This document shows positions 8,486 to 17,913 of a stretch of DNA of 64,000 nucleotides, one piece after another. How positions within the stretch are numbered: position 1 is the first letter of the stretch; each line of letters starts with the position of its first letter. A model generated the notes under the pieces. It had not been told where the DNA came from and searched no databases. It saw only the letters and a program-made list of their open reading frames with translations. The DNA comes from Saccharibacillus sp. CPCC 101409 (GTDB taxonomy: Bacteria; Bacillota; Bacilli; Paenibacillales; Paenibacillaceae): the NCBI RefSeq assembly GCF_030518235.1, contig NZ_JAULSA010000001.1, forward strand, positions 186,001 through 250,000, written 5' to 3'. Made by a program: the position numbers and the translations under genes.

Positions 8486-10936
8486 ATGGAAAGCGTACAG
8501 GGGACTTACAATCTTGGCCTGGTATTCGTATCCTGCGTCATTTCGGTGCTGGCTTCGTATTCCGCGCTGAACCTGGCCGGCCGAATTCATTTGACGCGGG
8601 GAACCATGCGTCTGTTCTGGCTGGCCGGAGGCGCGGTATCGATGGGAATCGGCATCTGGTCGATGCATTTCGTCGGCATGCTGGCGCTCAAGACCGATAT
8701 GCAGATGAACTACCGGATTCCGCTGGTCGCATTGTCCGTGGTCCTGCCGATTATCGCATCGTTCGTCGCACTCTGGACCGTGACGAGGAAAAAGCTGACC
8801 TATATATCGCTGACGATCGGCGGCATTCTGATGGCTTCGGGAGTCGTGGATATGCATTACGTCGGCATGAGCGCGATGACGATGCGGATTTCTTACAATC
8901 CGTGGCTGGTGGCGCTGTCCGTTATAATCGCCACGATCGCTTCGATCGTCGCGCTGGGGCTGATGCGAAGTTTCCGCGAAGGCCAAGGCCGTACCCTGTT
9001 CAAATGGATCAGCGCGCTCATCATGGGATTCGCGATCGCCGGGATGCACTACACCGGAATGGCGGCGGCGACTTTTTATTCGGATGAGCATGCAAGCATG
9101 GGCGCCGTCGGCCATACGACCGGGATGGAGCGCATGGACGGAGCGGAGCTGGTCGACACGCATACGCTGGCGCTTATCATTACGCTGAGCAGCCTGCTGC
9201 TGATCGGCTTCACCATCTACGGCATGTTTATCAACGGACGTTTCAACCAGAAAGACAAACAGCTGCGCAAGCAGCAAAACTGGTACCGCGCGCTGTATGC
9301 GAACAACGTCGACGGCATCATCTCGGTCGATACGTCCGGCAGAATCATCGATATGAACCCGGCCATTCTGGCGCTGACGGATTCGACGTTCGAAGCTTTC
9401 GACGGACAGCCGATCGAGCTGCTGGGGCGCTTTTTCGATCCGGGTCACTACGAAGAAGCACGCAGCAAGATTCGGGGAAAAGGCGCGTTCGGCGAAGGCA
9501 GCTGCGAAACGCAGATTCGTCATCCGGACGGCCGGGCGATTCACGTAGCGGCGATCAGCGTTCCGGTATCCGTGGACGGCGAAGTGACCGGCATGCACAT
9601 CATCGTGCGCGATATTACCGAGCAGAAACTGACGCAGGCCAGAGTCGAGCACCAGGCTTTCCACGACGAACTGACCAATCTGCCCAACCGCCGCCGCTTC
9701 GATTCGATCGTGCAGGAAGAGATCGAACGCAGCGGAAGCGCGGGCCGCTTTGCCGTCATGGTGCTGGATATCGACCGGTTCAAGATGATTAACGACTCGC
9801 TCGGCCACGCTTACGGCGACGATTTTCTGCAAAAAGTCGGCCAGCGGATTACCGAAGTCATCGATCCGCGGTTCGTCACGCTGTCGCGGATGGGCGGGGA
9901 CGAGTTTGCGCTCGTCTGCCGGTCCGCCGTGTGCGAGAACGAAGTCGAAGAACTGGCCAAGCGGATCGTGTCCGTGATCCAGGTGCCGTATACGCTGAAA
10001 GACAACGACTTTTACGTAACGGCAAGCGTCGGCATCGCGATGTATCCGGAGCACGGCTCCGGCCGGGAAGAACTGATCAAGAATGCCGATTCCGCCATGT
10101 ACGAAGTGAAGCGCGGAGGCAAGAACGGCTATCGCTTCTACTCGCCCGATCTCGACAGGGAGCTGCTGTTCAAGATCGAGATGGAAGGCGATCTGCGCAA
10201 AGCGATCGAACGCGATGAGCTGGAAGTGCATTATCAGCCGCAGTACCGGATGCCCGGCCGCGAACTGATCGGCATGGAGGCGCTGCTGCGCTGGCGCCAT
10301 CCGGCGCGCGGACTGGTTTCTCCGGGCGTGTTTATCCCGATTGCCGAGGAAACCGGGCTGATTATCGAGATCGGCCGCTGGGTGCTCCGCGAATCCTGCC
10401 GGCAGATGAAAAAATGGCACGACGCCGGTTATCCGAAGATCCCGATCTCCGTCAACCTGTCGACCCAGCAGTTCCACCAGCAGGACCTCGAATTCCAGAT
10501 CGAACAGGTGCTGGTCGAGATCGGCCTGGACCCTCGCTACCTGGAACTTGAAATCACGGAAAGCATGATGATGGACGCTTCCGCGTCCATCGCCATCTTG
10601 AACCGGCTGAGCGGACTGGGCATCAGACTCAGCCTGGACGACTTCGGTACCGGCTACAGCTCGCTCAGCTACTTGAGCGTGCTGCCGATCAGCCGCCTGA
10701 AGATCGACCAGTCGTTCGTCGCCCGGATCGAAGACCGGGACAACGAACGCGCCATCGTCACCACCATCGTCGCCATGGCCCGCAGCCTCGGCATGGACGT
10801 GATCGCCGAAGGCATCGAGACGCAGGGCCAACTGGAAATCTTGACCGCCCAACAGTGCGTGGAATTCCAGGGCTACTATTTCAGCCGCCCCCTGCCCCCG
10901 GCCGAATTGTTCGACGACCGCGCCCATACCGCCTGA
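8486..10936 (+). CDS. Membrane c-di-GMP enzyme, MHYT-PAS-GGDEF-EAL
   Basis: An 816-residue protein. Seven predicted membrane helices fill residues ~10-245 and carry three MHYT-type motifs, MHFVGM (60), MHYVGM (123) and MHYTGM (187). These motifs are thought to bind copper and sense a diatomic gas. A PAS domain (~270-380), a GGDEF domain (motif intact at 470-474) and an EAL domain (EALLRW at 598-603, DDFGTGYSS near 715) follow. Both the cyclase and phosphodiesterase signatures are intact, so it may make or break c-di-GMP, with the direction not readable here. The layout matches Bacillus subtilis DgcW (YkoW) and Pseudomonas MucR. A weak TATAAT lies upstream; the gene is monocistronic. Confidence 0.93.
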   Translation: MESVQGTYNLGLVFVSCVISVLASYSALNLAGRIHLTRGTMRLFWLAGGAVSMGIGIWSMHFVGMLALKTDMQMNYRIPLVALSVVLPIIASFVALWTVTRKKLTYISLTIGGILMASGVVDMHYVGMSAMTMRISYNPWLVALSVIIATIASIVALGLMRSFREGQGRTLFKWISALIMGFAIAGMHYTGMAAATFYSDEHASMGAVGHTTGMERMDGAELVDTHTLALIITLSSLLLIGFTIYGMFINGRFNQKDKQLRKQQNWYRALYANNVDGIISVDTSGRIIDMNPAILALTDSTFEAFDGQPIELLGRFFDPGHYEEARSKIRGKGAFGEGSCETQIRHPDGRAIHVAAISVPVSVDGEVTGMHIIVRDITEQKLTQARVEHQAFHDELTNLPNRRRFDSIVQEEIERSGSAGRFAVMVLDIDRFKMINDSLGHAYGDDFLQKVGQRITEVIDPRFVTLSRMGGDEFALVCRSAVCENEVEELAKRIVSVIQVPYTLKDNDFYVTASVGIAMYPEHGSGREELIKNADSAMYEVKRGGKNGYRFYSPDLDRELLFKIEMEGDLRKAIERDELEVHYQPQYRMPGRELIGMEALLRWRHPARGLVSPGVFIPIAEETGLIIEIGRWVLRESCRQMKKWHDAGYPKIPISVNLSTQQFHQQDLEFQIEQVLVEIGLDPRYLELEITESMMMDASASIAILNRLSGLGIRLSLDDFGTGYSSLSYLSVLPISRLKIDQSFVARIEDRDNERAIVTTIVAMARSLGMDVIAEGIETQGQLEILTAQQCVEFQGYYFSRPLPPAELFDDRAHTA

Positions 10937-10985
10937 ATACAGGCCGCAGGCGTCCGCACTACCGTCACCCCCCACCCAAACCAAA

Positions 10986-11018
10986 ATAAAAAAAACGCGA
11001 AGCGCGTAAGCTTCGCGT
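10986..11018 (-). terminator. Terminator-type hairpin, left copy, beside repeat element A
   Basis: ACGCGAAGC-GCGTAA-GCTTCGCGT is preceded on the plus strand by an A run. It therefore reads as a terminator on the minus strand. A second copy of nearly the same stem lies on the other side of the 431-bp element at 11456-11482, and that copy has the T run. Confidence 0.6.
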
Positions 11019-11055
11019 GAGGGCGTCGAGAAAGCCGGGGAGGGTACCAAACGGA

Positions 11056-11242
11056 AAATAGCGGCACAGGTACACTTATTTAGGGCGAAACCCTTCGATT
11101 TCTTCAAATAGCGACGCAGGTGCAGCTATTCGGGAGCCAAAAGCCGAATCGAAGCGGAAAAGCACGAAATAAGTGTATGAGCGCAGTTATTTTCTCGAAA
11201 ACGTAAGATTAAGCCGGAATAAGGGTATATACGCATCTATTT
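11056..11242. repeat. Four-unit ~26-bp array (family A), spacing 50/61/50
   Basis: Units begin at 11056, 11106, 11167 and 11217. Each starts AAATA or similar and ends TATT; an example is AAATAAGTGTATGAGCGCAG followed by TTATTT at 11167. The first two units point one way and the last two the other. The spacers are unique apart from a GCGGAAAAGC motif in the central one. Confidence 0.75.
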
Positions 11243-11315
11243 TAGATTCGCCTTGCCAATCGCTTAGTTCTCCAGCTCTTTCCCCGATCTTTCATTCCAA
11301 TGGAATCTACCTATT

Positions 11316-11424
11316 TAGTACTTTGTCACACTTCAAATGGTGGGTTTACGTTTGGCTGAAATGCACACGGTTCTAGTGCGTTTCAGCCGAGCGTAACCTT
11401 ACCTTCATCTGGGACAAAGTACTA
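11316..11424. repeat. Nested palindrome element P1 (109 bp)
   Basis: Outer arms TAGTACTTTGTC / GACAAAGTACTA enclose inner arms GGTTTACGTTTGGCTGAA and TTCAGCCGAGCGTAACC. The core CTGAAACGCACTAGAACCG (read on the minus strand) recurs with changes at 48.9, 52.3 and 60.5-60.9 kb. Confidence 0.8.
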
Positions 11425-11455
11425 GGTTGACATCCAATCGTTTCCCGACACCCCG

Positions 11456-11482
11456 CGCGAAGCCAACACGCTTCGCGTTTTT
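11456..11482 (+). terminator. Intrinsic terminator, right copy
   Basis: CGCGAAGC-CAACAC-GCTTCGCG is followed by TTTTTG. This would be the natural terminator of the MHYT-GGDEF-EAL gene if the 431-bp element had inserted beside it. Confidence 0.75.
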
Positions 11483-11523
11483 GTTTATATGAATAAAGAC
11501 AAACAAGAAAGCGAGGCGTTCAC

Positions 11524-12432
11524 ATGGAAGATTACTCACAAACTTCGCAGGACTCGCAAGAACATATCCGCGCCGCGATGAAGGCGCGCACGATCGCGCT
11601 GCCGGACGGAACGGAGCTGCCCGCGCTCGGCCAGGGCACCTGGTACATGGGCGAAGACAAACGGGAAGCGGAGCGTGAAGCCGACGCGCTCCGGCTGGGG
11701 CTGGATCTGGGCATGAGCGTGATCGACACCGCGGAGATGTACGGGGACGGCGGCGCGGAAAAGGTCGTCGGCCAAGCGATCGCCGGCCGCCGGGACGATG
11801 TGTTCCTCGTCAGCAAAGCGCTGCCGGGCCATGCCGGACGCAAAGCGATCGTGAAAGCGTGCGAGAACAGCCTGCGGCGGCTCGGCACCGATTACCTCGA
11901 CCTGTATCTGCTGCACTGGCGAGGAAGCGTGCCGCTCGGCGAGACGGCGGAAGCGCTGGAGGAACTGAAGCGAAGCGGCAAGATTCGCCGCTGGGGCGTA
12001 TCCAATCTGGATACCGGCGATATGGAGGAGCTGCTGGAGACGCCGGACGGAGCGGGATGCGAGATTAATCAGGTGCTGTATCACCTGGGTTCGCGCGGTA
12101 TCGAATACGATCTGCTGCCGTGGCAGCGGGAGCGCCGCATGCCGACCATGGCCTACTGCCCGATCGCGCAGGGCGGAGCGCTCCGGCGCGAGCTGATGAA
12201 TCATCCGTCCGTGCGCGAAACCGCGGAGCGGCATTCCGCTTCGCCGGCGCAGGTGCTGCTTGCGTGGGCGATCCGGGAAGGGGACGTGCTGGCGATTCCG
12301 AAAGCTTCGTCCCGCGAACATGTGACGGAGAACGCGGCCGCCGCGGCGCTGAAGCTGGACGAGGACGACCTAAAAAAGCTCGACGCGGCTTTTCCCGCCC
12401 CGAACCGCAAGGTTCCGCTGGATATCGTTTGA
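11524..12432 (+). CDS. Aldo/keto reductase
   Basis: A 302-residue NADPH-dependent oxidoreductase with the AKR (TIM) barrel. The catalytic tetrad is visible: Asp and Tyr in VIDTAEMYG, Lys in LVSKAL and His in LLHWRG. The phosphate-binding C-terminal strand AIPKASSREHVTEN is present. The ATG has GAGG 8 bases upstream. The closest named group is the YtbE/DkgA-like small AKRs acting on glyoxals and keto acids; the substrate is not readable. It is a single gene closed by a strong hairpin at 12461-12506. Confidence 0.92.
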   Translation: MEDYSQTSQDSQEHIRAAMKARTIALPDGTELPALGQGTWYMGEDKREAEREADALRLGLDLGMSVIDTAEMYGDGGAEKVVGQAIAGRRDDVFLVSKALPGHAGRKAIVKACENSLRRLGTDYLDLYLLHWRGSVPLGETAEALEELKRSGKIRRWGVSNLDTGDMEELLETPDGAGCEINQVLYHLGSRGIEYDLLPWQRERRMPTMAYCPIAQGGALRRELMNHPSVRETAERHSASPAQVLLAWAIREGDVLAIPKASSREHVTENAAAAALKLDEDDLKKLDAAFPAPNRKVPLDIV

Positions 12433-12460
12433 GCGGGAAGAACGACCTGAGAACGACCTA

Positions 12461-12506
12461 AAAGAGACCTGGCATCCAAAACGCGTTTTGGAAGTCAGGT
12501 CTCTTT
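12461..12506. terminator. Bidirectional hairpin terminator
   Basis: AAAGAGACCTG / CAGGTCTCTTT arms enclose a second palindrome CCAAAACGCGTTTTGG. It sits between convergent genes, so it may serve both strands. Confidence 0.8.
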
Positions 12507-12539
12507 GGTAAGGGGATCGGCCATACCGGTTGTCATCGG

Positions 12540-12845
12540 TCAGCCTTTCACTCCGTCTCTATAGTTTTTGCTCCAGTGTTTGTCGCCGGTGTGCAGGAAG
12601 TCCTGAACGGTCTTTTCCAGCGTATCCAGCAGGTCGGCTTTGATCTGCGATACGGTGTCGAAATAAACGCGTTCTTCGTTTCCGTTAATCTTGTCGCCGT
12701 AGATGGCGAGAGCGGCGTTCTGGCAGCGGTGCTGTTCGACCAGCTGGTCGATGGATTGGAGTGCATGCTCCACATAGGACGAAATACCCTTTTGTTCTTT
12801 CGGCAGCATGTCTCTCAGTTCTTGAACTCGGTTTTGCATTGGCAT
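12540..12845 (-). CDS. Small helical protein of unknown function
   Basis: I do not recognise this 101-residue protein. It is hydrophilic, mostly predicted helix, with no signal peptide or membrane segment. Two Cys-free heptad-like stretches (ELRDMLPKEQKG; SQIKADLLDTLEKTVQDF) could form a small helical bundle. The ATG at 12845 has GAGGTG 8 bases upstream, a good start. It is monocistronic and convergent with the aldo/keto reductase. Confidence 0.7.
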   Translation of the reverse strand: MPMQNRVQELRDMLPKEQKGISSYVEHALQSIDQLVEQHRCQNAALAIYGDKINGNEERVYFDTVSQIKADLLDTLEKTVQDFLHTGDKHWSKNYRDGVKG

Positions 12846-13321
12846 GATGGGTCACCTCTTCGTTGAATGTAAATTTACAATATCACATTTTCACAAAAAG
12901 TTCATTAAATTCTCCTTAAATCGTCAATATTGCTGATGAAACAAGGAATGAAAAGAATGAAACGAAAGAAAATGCGAGTTCGTACAGTGAAGCTCTTGGA
13001 GAGGGCGACGGAGCAACCTGGTTGTTAAAAGTGTCTGTGTTGTGTCTAACTACTATTTCGGAATTCCATTTTCATTTATTTATATCTTTTTTCCCTGATT
13101 GCTAAATAATTTTTAAGGGACTTTTAGACTATTTCATTTCGTGTCGAAAAAACAATAATATTCTAAGAATTTGTAACTTTTTTTAACCGCGATGTAAAGA
13201 CATGTCCGGCTTCCGGTCTTTATACTGAAACGCAGGGATTGGCTTCGGAAAAAGAAAAGGCCTCGAGCCGCTTCGAAGCCCGCATAACGATTCGTATTCC
13301 CGGAAGATGGAGGCTGAGCCA
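12846..13321. other. 476-bp intergenic region between divergent genes
   Basis: AT-rich, with several poly-T and poly-A runs near 13080-13180 and no ORF or strong hairpin. It must hold the promoters of the small helical protein and of the polysaccharide deacetylase. I could not place convincing -35/-10 pairs. Confidence 0.5.
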
Positions 13322-14506
13322 GTGAATCACACATGGAAATTGACCAAGAAAACGGGCGGATTCATCGCTCTGCTGACGCTCCTGCTGCTGCTGGGCGCGG
13401 CTTCGCGAACGGAGGCGGCCGGCGCCGGCATCCTTGAGCTTCCGCTCGGCTACAACGACGATTTGACCGTTATCAAAGCCGAACTGAACGAAGGAGCGCT
13501 GTACGTCCCGCTGCGCGAGACGGCGCAGATCCTGCATCTCGAAGTCGGCGGTTCCTCGAAGTCGATCGTTTTGACGGGCAGCAAACACAGCGTGACCATT
13601 GTGCCCGACGAGCGGAAAGCGATCGCGGGAGATCGCGCGACAACGGTTAAAACTTATGCAAGCGCGGGGCGCACCATGATCCCGGTTTCGCTGCTCAAAA
13701 GCACGTTCAATTTCGGCGCCGCGTACGACGCGAGCGTGCCGGTCGCCCGGATCACAAGCGGCAAACAGAAGCTCAGCCTGGAGAAATTTATCGCCGCCAA
13801 CCTGGAGTCGCTCAAGCCCGCCGCTCCCGCGGAAGCGAACCCCAAGCCGGAGCAGCCGAAGACGCCGGACAAACCTCAAACGCCGGAATCGAAAAAGCCG
13901 ATCTATCTGACGTTCGACGACGGTCCGACCGCGCACACGGCCCAACTGCTGGATATCCTGGACAAGTACGACGCACGCGGAACCTTTTTCATGCTGGGGC
14001 CGAATATCGCGTCTTACCCGTCCGCCGTCAAGCGGCTCGTCGATTCGGGCAGCTCGGCCGGCCTGCACGGAATGACCCATGTCAAAAACAAGTTCTACGC
14101 TTCGCCGGCTTCGGCGCTGAAAGAAATGCAGGACGACAATCAAGCGCTGTACAAAGCCGCCGGCGTCAAAACGAAGCTGATCCGCACGCCTTACGGCAGC
14201 AAGCCGTACTTCACGAAAGCGTATCGGGATAAAGTACTGAGCGCGGGTTTCCATTTGTGGGACTGGAACGTGGATTCGGAAGACTGGAAATACAAGACCG
14301 ACCACAAGCGCGTCATCCGCAGCATCCTGGAGCAGATCGACACGGTCGAACGGCAGGGAACGGTTCCCGTCGTGCTGATGCACGATCAGGCCGCTACGCT
14401 CAAAGTGCTGCCGGAAGTGCTCAAAACGCTGCGCGACGAAGGCTTTACGTTCGAAGTGATCACGGACGATACCGCGCCGGTTAATTTTTGGAAAGACAAG
14501 CGCTGA
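13322..14506 (+). CDS. Polysaccharide deacetylase with N-terminal stalk domain
   Basis: About 394 residues. A signal peptide is followed by a copper-amine-oxidase-N-like 'stalk' domain (residues ~45-140: YVPLRETAQIL, MIPVSLLKS), a Pro/Lys linker, then a NodB-type carbohydrate esterase 4 domain. Catalytic motifs are TFDDGP (base Asp and metal Asp), HGMTH (metal His pair), RTPYGS and LMHDQ. It would de-N-acetylate peptidoglycan or another wall glycan outside the cell. The start is GTG at 13322 because GGAGG lies 8 bases before it; the upstream ATG at 13307 overlaps that ribosome site. It is a single gene with a terminator at 14530-14567. Confidence 0.9.
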   Translation: MNHTWKLTKKTGGFIALLTLLLLLGAASRTEAAGAGILELPLGYNDDLTVIKAELNEGALYVPLRETAQILHLEVGGSSKSIVLTGSKHSVTIVPDERKAIAGDRATTVKTYASAGRTMIPVSLLKSTFNFGAAYDASVPVARITSGKQKLSLEKFIAANLESLKPAAPAEANPKPEQPKTPDKPQTPESKKPIYLTFDDGPTAHTAQLLDILDKYDARGTFFMLGPNIASYPSAVKRLVDSGSSAGLHGMTHVKNKFYASPASALKEMQDDNQALYKAAGVKTKLIRTPYGSKPYFTKAYRDKVLSAGFHLWDWNVDSEDWKYKTDHKRVIRSILEQIDTVERQGTVPVVLMHDQAATLKVLPEVLKTLRDEGFTFEVITDDTAPVNFWKDKR

Positions 14507-14529
14507 GGGGAATCGCGAAGCGCCAAACA

Positions 14530-14567
14530 GGTTCGTTCCGCTTTCGGAACGGGCCTTTTCTTTATTT
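14530..14567 (+). terminator. Intrinsic terminator of the deacetylase gene
   Basis: GTTCCG-CTTT-CGGAAC, extended by GG/CC pairs, is followed by TTTTCTTTATTTT. Confidence 0.8.
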
Positions 14568-14869
14568 TGGGTCTTCAATATAAGTGTCCAATATGTGATA
14601 ATTAGCATATTAGGCTATTGGACTTGGGTATTAAGAAGCTGCCGGTTTAAAAAGGGGGAAAACGAAGGGAGGGCAAAAGGGATATAGAGGAAAAAAGAGC
14701 AGCTGTTATTTTTTTAAAAGAAATCGCTCTTTTTGTTAAGTGAAGCGGTTACATAGACGATATAAAAATTTTGGGATAACGCAATTTGAACAATCGCGCT
14801 TGTGAAGCGCATGACCGCGCACGCGGTTCGGGCAGTGGATTCTGCAAACAAAAGGTTGGGGGACCGGAA
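14568..14869. other. Intergenic region with two inverted repeats
   Basis: GTCCAATA (14586-14593) and TATTGGAC (14616-14623) form arms around an inner ATATG/CATAT pair and could be an operator. AAAAAGAGC (14692-14700) and GCTCTTTTT (14726-14734) form a terminator-like hairpin. No gene is supported here. Confidence 0.5.
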
Positions 14870-16141
14870 ATGAAACTGAATTTGGGCACCAAAATGGTCG
14901 GGGGCTTCGTGCTGATCTCCGGCGTGACTTATGCGACAAGCGCCGTTTTTATTTTCTTTTTGAAAAATTATATCGCCCGTTCGATGTCGGAGTGGCTGTA
15001 CACGACGATCATTCTGCTGCTCGGGATCGTCTGGAGCGGAATTCTGGGCTGGGTCGTGTCGCGCCTGCTGACCAAGCCGCTCGTCCGGCTGGCGAAGACC
15101 GCGCAGGAAGTGGCGGACGGCAATCTGGCGGTCGAGGTTCCGGTCCGGCAGGCCCAGGACGAGATCACCGTGCTGAACGATTCTTTTCGCCGGATGGTGG
15201 GCAATCTGCGCGGCATGGCCGAGGATATCGCGTCCGGCGCGGCGGTAACGTCGGAGAACGTGCGGCTGATGAGCGACGCCATTACCGAAGCGGCCGGCCA
15301 GATCGAAGAGATCTCGGGCGGAGTGGACCGGATTTACGATGGCGTGGAGCGCCAGCAGAAATCGGCCGAAAGCTCGCGCCGCAACGCCGACGAGATGCGG
15401 GACGCCTTTCGCGGCATGAAAGGAAGCTCCGAAGAGATGATCGGACTGTCCGGCTGCATGGAAGATTCGGTGTATTCGACCCGCGGCATCTTCTCGTCGC
15501 TGCGCGAAGGCATGGGCGAATTGTCCGTGTCCAGCCTGCGCTCGCGGGAAATGGTCGGACGCCTGGAAAAAGAAGCGGCCGATATCGAAGTCATCAACCG
15601 TTCGATCCGCGATATTGCCGAACAAACGCATCTGCTGGCGCTGAACGCTTCGATCGAAGCGGCGCGGGCGGGCGAACACGGGACCGGCTTTGCCGTCGTC
15701 GCGCACGAGATCCGCAAGCTCTCCGAGCAGAGCGCCGAATCGGTCGGTCAGATCGGGAGCCTGATCGGGCGCATTCAGAACCAGGTGCGCGAGACGGTGG
15801 AGCTGATCGGGCAGCAGAGCGACCGCGTCGCGAAAGAAGAGCTCCATACCCGCGACGTCGACGAGAAGCTGGAGCGGCTCGGATCGGCCGTCGAAGGCAT
15901 GGTCGGGTCGGTGCACAGCATCGAGACGATGATCTCGCAGCAGACGGAGCGCGTCGAGCTGGCGCATCGCCATGCCGGCGAGATCAGCGAACGCGCCGTA
16001 ATGTTCGCGGAGGAAGCCAAGCGTATCGCAAGCTCCATCCACGAGGAGACGGCGATCGTAGAGGAGATCTCGACCTCTTCCGAAGAACTGAACCGCATGA
16101 CCGGGCGTCTGCTGGACAAAGCGACCGCTTTCCGCATGTAA
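14870..16141 (+). CDS. Methyl-accepting chemotaxis protein without a ligand-binding domain
   Basis: A 423-residue chemoreceptor. Two membrane helices (~8-31 and ~41-62) are separated by only about ten residues, so there is no extracellular sensor domain. A HAMP domain follows (~62-115), then the coiled-coil signalling domain with the hairpin tip [19 protein letters not shown]. It would signal through CheA/CheW; the input may be membrane state or a partner protein. The ATG at 14870 follows a purine-rich GGGGG 8 bases upstream; the longer reading frame upstream lacks a ribosome site. It is monocistronic with a strong terminator. Confidence 0.9.
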   Translation: MKLNLGTKMVGGFVLISGVTYATSAVFIFFLKNYIARSMSEWLYTTIILLLGIVWSGILGWVVSRLLTKPLVRLAKTAQEVADGNLAVEVPVRQAQDEITVLNDSFRRMVGNLRGMAEDIASGAAVTSENVRLMSDAITEAAGQIEEISGGVDRIYDGVERQQKSAESSRRNADEMRDAFRGMKGSSEEMIGLSGCMEDSVYSTRGIFSSLREGMGELSVSSLRSREMVGRLEKEAADIEVINRSIRDIAEQTHLLALNASIEAARAGEHGTGFAVVAHEIRKLSEQSAESVGQIGSLIGRIQNQVRETVELIGQQSDRVAKEELHTRDVDEKLERLGSAVEGMVGSVHSIETMISQQTERVELAHRHAGEISERAVMFAEEAKRIASSIHEETAIVEEISTSSEELNRMTGRLLDKATAFRM

Positions 16142-16157
16142 CCCATACCAATAAGGA

Positions 16158-16208
16158 ATCCCCCGCAGCGTAACCGGTACTTTGCCGGCGCTGCGGGGGA
16201 TTTGTTTT
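16158..16208 (+). terminator. Intrinsic terminator of the chemoreceptor gene
   Basis: ATCCCCCGCAGCG and CGCTGCGGGGGAT form a 13-bp stem with an 18-base loop and a trailing TTGTTTT. Confidence 0.87.
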
Positions 16209-16238
16209 CCGATGCCGATTAGAAAAGAACTCGAGCGG

Positions 16239-17159
16239 TTACAATCCTTTGGCGACGGTAATCAGGATAGTGACCGTGACGATATTGAGCAGGGTGGACA
16301 CAAGCACCGTCTGGGCGGCAAAGTCCGGTTCGTTGCGGTATTCCTCGGCCAGGATCGACGAGTTGACGCCGGTCGGCATGCCGGAAGCGATCAGCAGCGC
16401 CTGGGCGGGCAGTCCTTTCATGCCGAAAGCGAGGATCAGGATATAGCCGATCACCGGCGCGATAATCAGCCGCAGGATCATGCTGAAGTAAATTTCGAGC
16501 CGGCCCAGCCGCAGCGGATACTGCACGATCTGCGCGCCGAGCGTCAGCAGGGCGATCGCGACCATCGAGTTCTGCACGTAGCCCAGCGGCTGCGTGACGA
16601 AGTTCGGCAGCGGCACGGCAAAAGCGTGGAAAGCGAAGCCCAGCACGAGCGCGTACGGGACGGGCATTTTCATAAAGCCGATCAGCACGCTGCGGTAGTT
16701 GCCGCTAAGCCGGGCTCCCTGGATCGAGATGACCCCGTATGTAAAAGTCAGCAGGCTTTGAAACGCCATCAGCAGCGCCTGGATCGAAGCCGCGAGCGGG
16801 GAGCCCGCGAATACGAGCTGGTTGATCGGAAGCCCGTAATTGCCCGAATTGTCCAGCAGAACGCTGTTGGTAAAAGCGGCTTTCATGCCGCTCGTATACT
16901 TGAACGAACGCGTGAGTATGAAGCAGAGCGCGTACAGGACGCCGATGTATATTCCGTAAAAAAGCGCGACGCCTCCGAGCAGTTCGACGGAAATCGCGGA
17001 GCGGTACAGGCTCATAAAAACGACGGCCGGCGTGATGTAATAGAAGTTGATCTTGGACAGCGTGTACAGGTCGAGCCGGAACAGCCTCTGCATCGCCGAA
17101 CCGGCGACGATCAGGATAAAAACGGGCAGCACCACATTGAGCAGGATCTGAAAAATCAT
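16239..17159 (-). CDS. AEC-family transporter
   Basis: A 306-residue integral membrane protein with about ten helices, of the auxin-efflux-carrier / malonate-malate permease family. The family's cross-over motif appears as LDNSGNYGLP near residue 105, and SGMPTGVNSSI in the second half mirrors it. It probably exports or imports a small organic acid. The ATG is at 17159; a perfect TATAAT lies ~70 bp upstream on the same strand, though no good -35 accompanies it. It is a single gene, convergent with the chemoreceptor. Confidence 0.88.
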   Translation of the reverse strand: MIFQILLNVVLPVFILIVAGSAMQRLFRLDLYTLSKINFYYITPAVVFMSLYRSAISVELLGGVALFYGIYIGVLYALCFILTRSFKYTSGMKAAFTNSVLLDNSGNYGLPINQLVFAGSPLAASIQALLMAFQSLLTFTYGVISIQGARLSGNYRSVLIGFMKMPVPYALVLGFAFHAFAVPLPNFVTQPLGYVQNSMVAIALLTLGAQIVQYPLRLGRLEIYFSMILRLIIAPVIGYILILAFGMKGLPAQALLIASGMPTGVNSSILAEEYRNEPDFAAQTVLVSTLLNIVTVTILITVAKGL

Positions 17160-17442
17160 CGGATTTCAGCTTCTTTCGGTCGGGGTTTGCGTTGCTTGGC
17201 TTCGCAGCCGGATCGTGTTTCATTATAGCATCAACCGCGCGCGGCACGGGCACAAAGTTGGACCGAAGACTCCGTAGAATTTCGCGCGTCGGGGATTGCT
17301 GTACAAAAGGAACGGCGATAAGGTAAAGTTAAACGTAAAGAAGCGGTGCCCGACGCGCGTAAACGCGGCTCGATTCGGCGTAAAAACCGTCTAAGCCGAT
17401 GCACGGAATGGGGATTTGGCGGCGCACAAGGAGGAAACGGAA

Positions 17443-17913
17443 TTGACGCAAACCGAAGAAAGAGCAAGACTGTCCCAATGGGACGCGATTCTGCTGGAAA
17501 ATTTGCGGGGGCTGGGCTTGAGCGACGAGGAACTGCTGCATCGCACGGCGGAAGGCGATCTGCCCGCGTCGGCGGACGGGGCGGGGCCCGACTTCGCGCC
17601 GCTGCTGACGCTGCAGGCCGAGCAGCCGGAGCTGTTCGAGCAGGCGGTCACGCGGGGCTACCGGATCAAATACAACACGCTCGGCGGCATTCGCACGTGG
17701 GTGCGGACCGTCTTCGGCTATGACGGCGAGATCGAGCGCGAAGAAGGCCGCGAAGGCGTGCGGGTCGAACTGACGCCGGAGCAGCGCGATCGGTTGGAGC
17801 CGGTGCTGTCGATCGGCTGGACGATCGTCGCGGAAGAAGAAGAAAACGCCGGAGCGGCCCGCGATACGGAAACGGCGGTATACCGCGTCGTTCCGGCCCG
17901 CGCCGTCGACTAA
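17443..17913 (+). CDS. Hypothetical acidic protein
   Basis: I do not recognise this 156-residue protein. It is strongly acidic and soluble, with no signal or membrane segment. The middle part (YRIKYNTLGGIRTWVRTVFG) looks like a folded alpha/beta segment, and the C-terminal strand ends in ETAVYRVVPA. The start is a TTG 8 bases after AAGGAGG; the upstream ATG at 17416 overlaps that ribosome site and is unlikely. It diverges from the AEC transporter and converges on the LysR gene. Confidence 0.72.
   Translation: MTQTEERARLSQWDAILLENLRGLGLSDEELLHRTAEGDLPASADGAGPDFAPLLTLQAEQPELFEQAVTRGYRIKYNTLGGIRTWVRTVFGYDGEIEREEGREGVRVELTPEQRDRLEPVLSIGWTIVAEEEENAGAARDTETAVYRVVPARAVD

Larger units (their letters stand above)
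11021..11451 (+). repeat. 431-bp intergenic repeat element, copy A
   Basis: This sequence recurs inverted at 25041-25472. I count about ten differences and one single-base indel, so the copies are ~97% identical. Ends resemble each other: GGCGTCGAGAAA at the left, and GTGTCGGGAAA read inward from the right. It has no coding capacity. The left half holds a four-unit array (11056-11242) and the right half a 109-bp palindrome (11316-11424). A small non-autonomous mobile element is the simplest reading. Confidence 0.8.

Noticed and set aside
8462..11107. Long antisense ORF (881 codons) opposite the MHYT-GGDEF-EAL gene
   Set aside because: Shadow of a convincing multi-domain gene; composition is not protein-like.
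11056..11242. Four-unit array as a degenerate CRISPR
   Set aside because: Units are not identical, two are inverted, only four exist, and the same spacing recurs with unrelated unit sequences.
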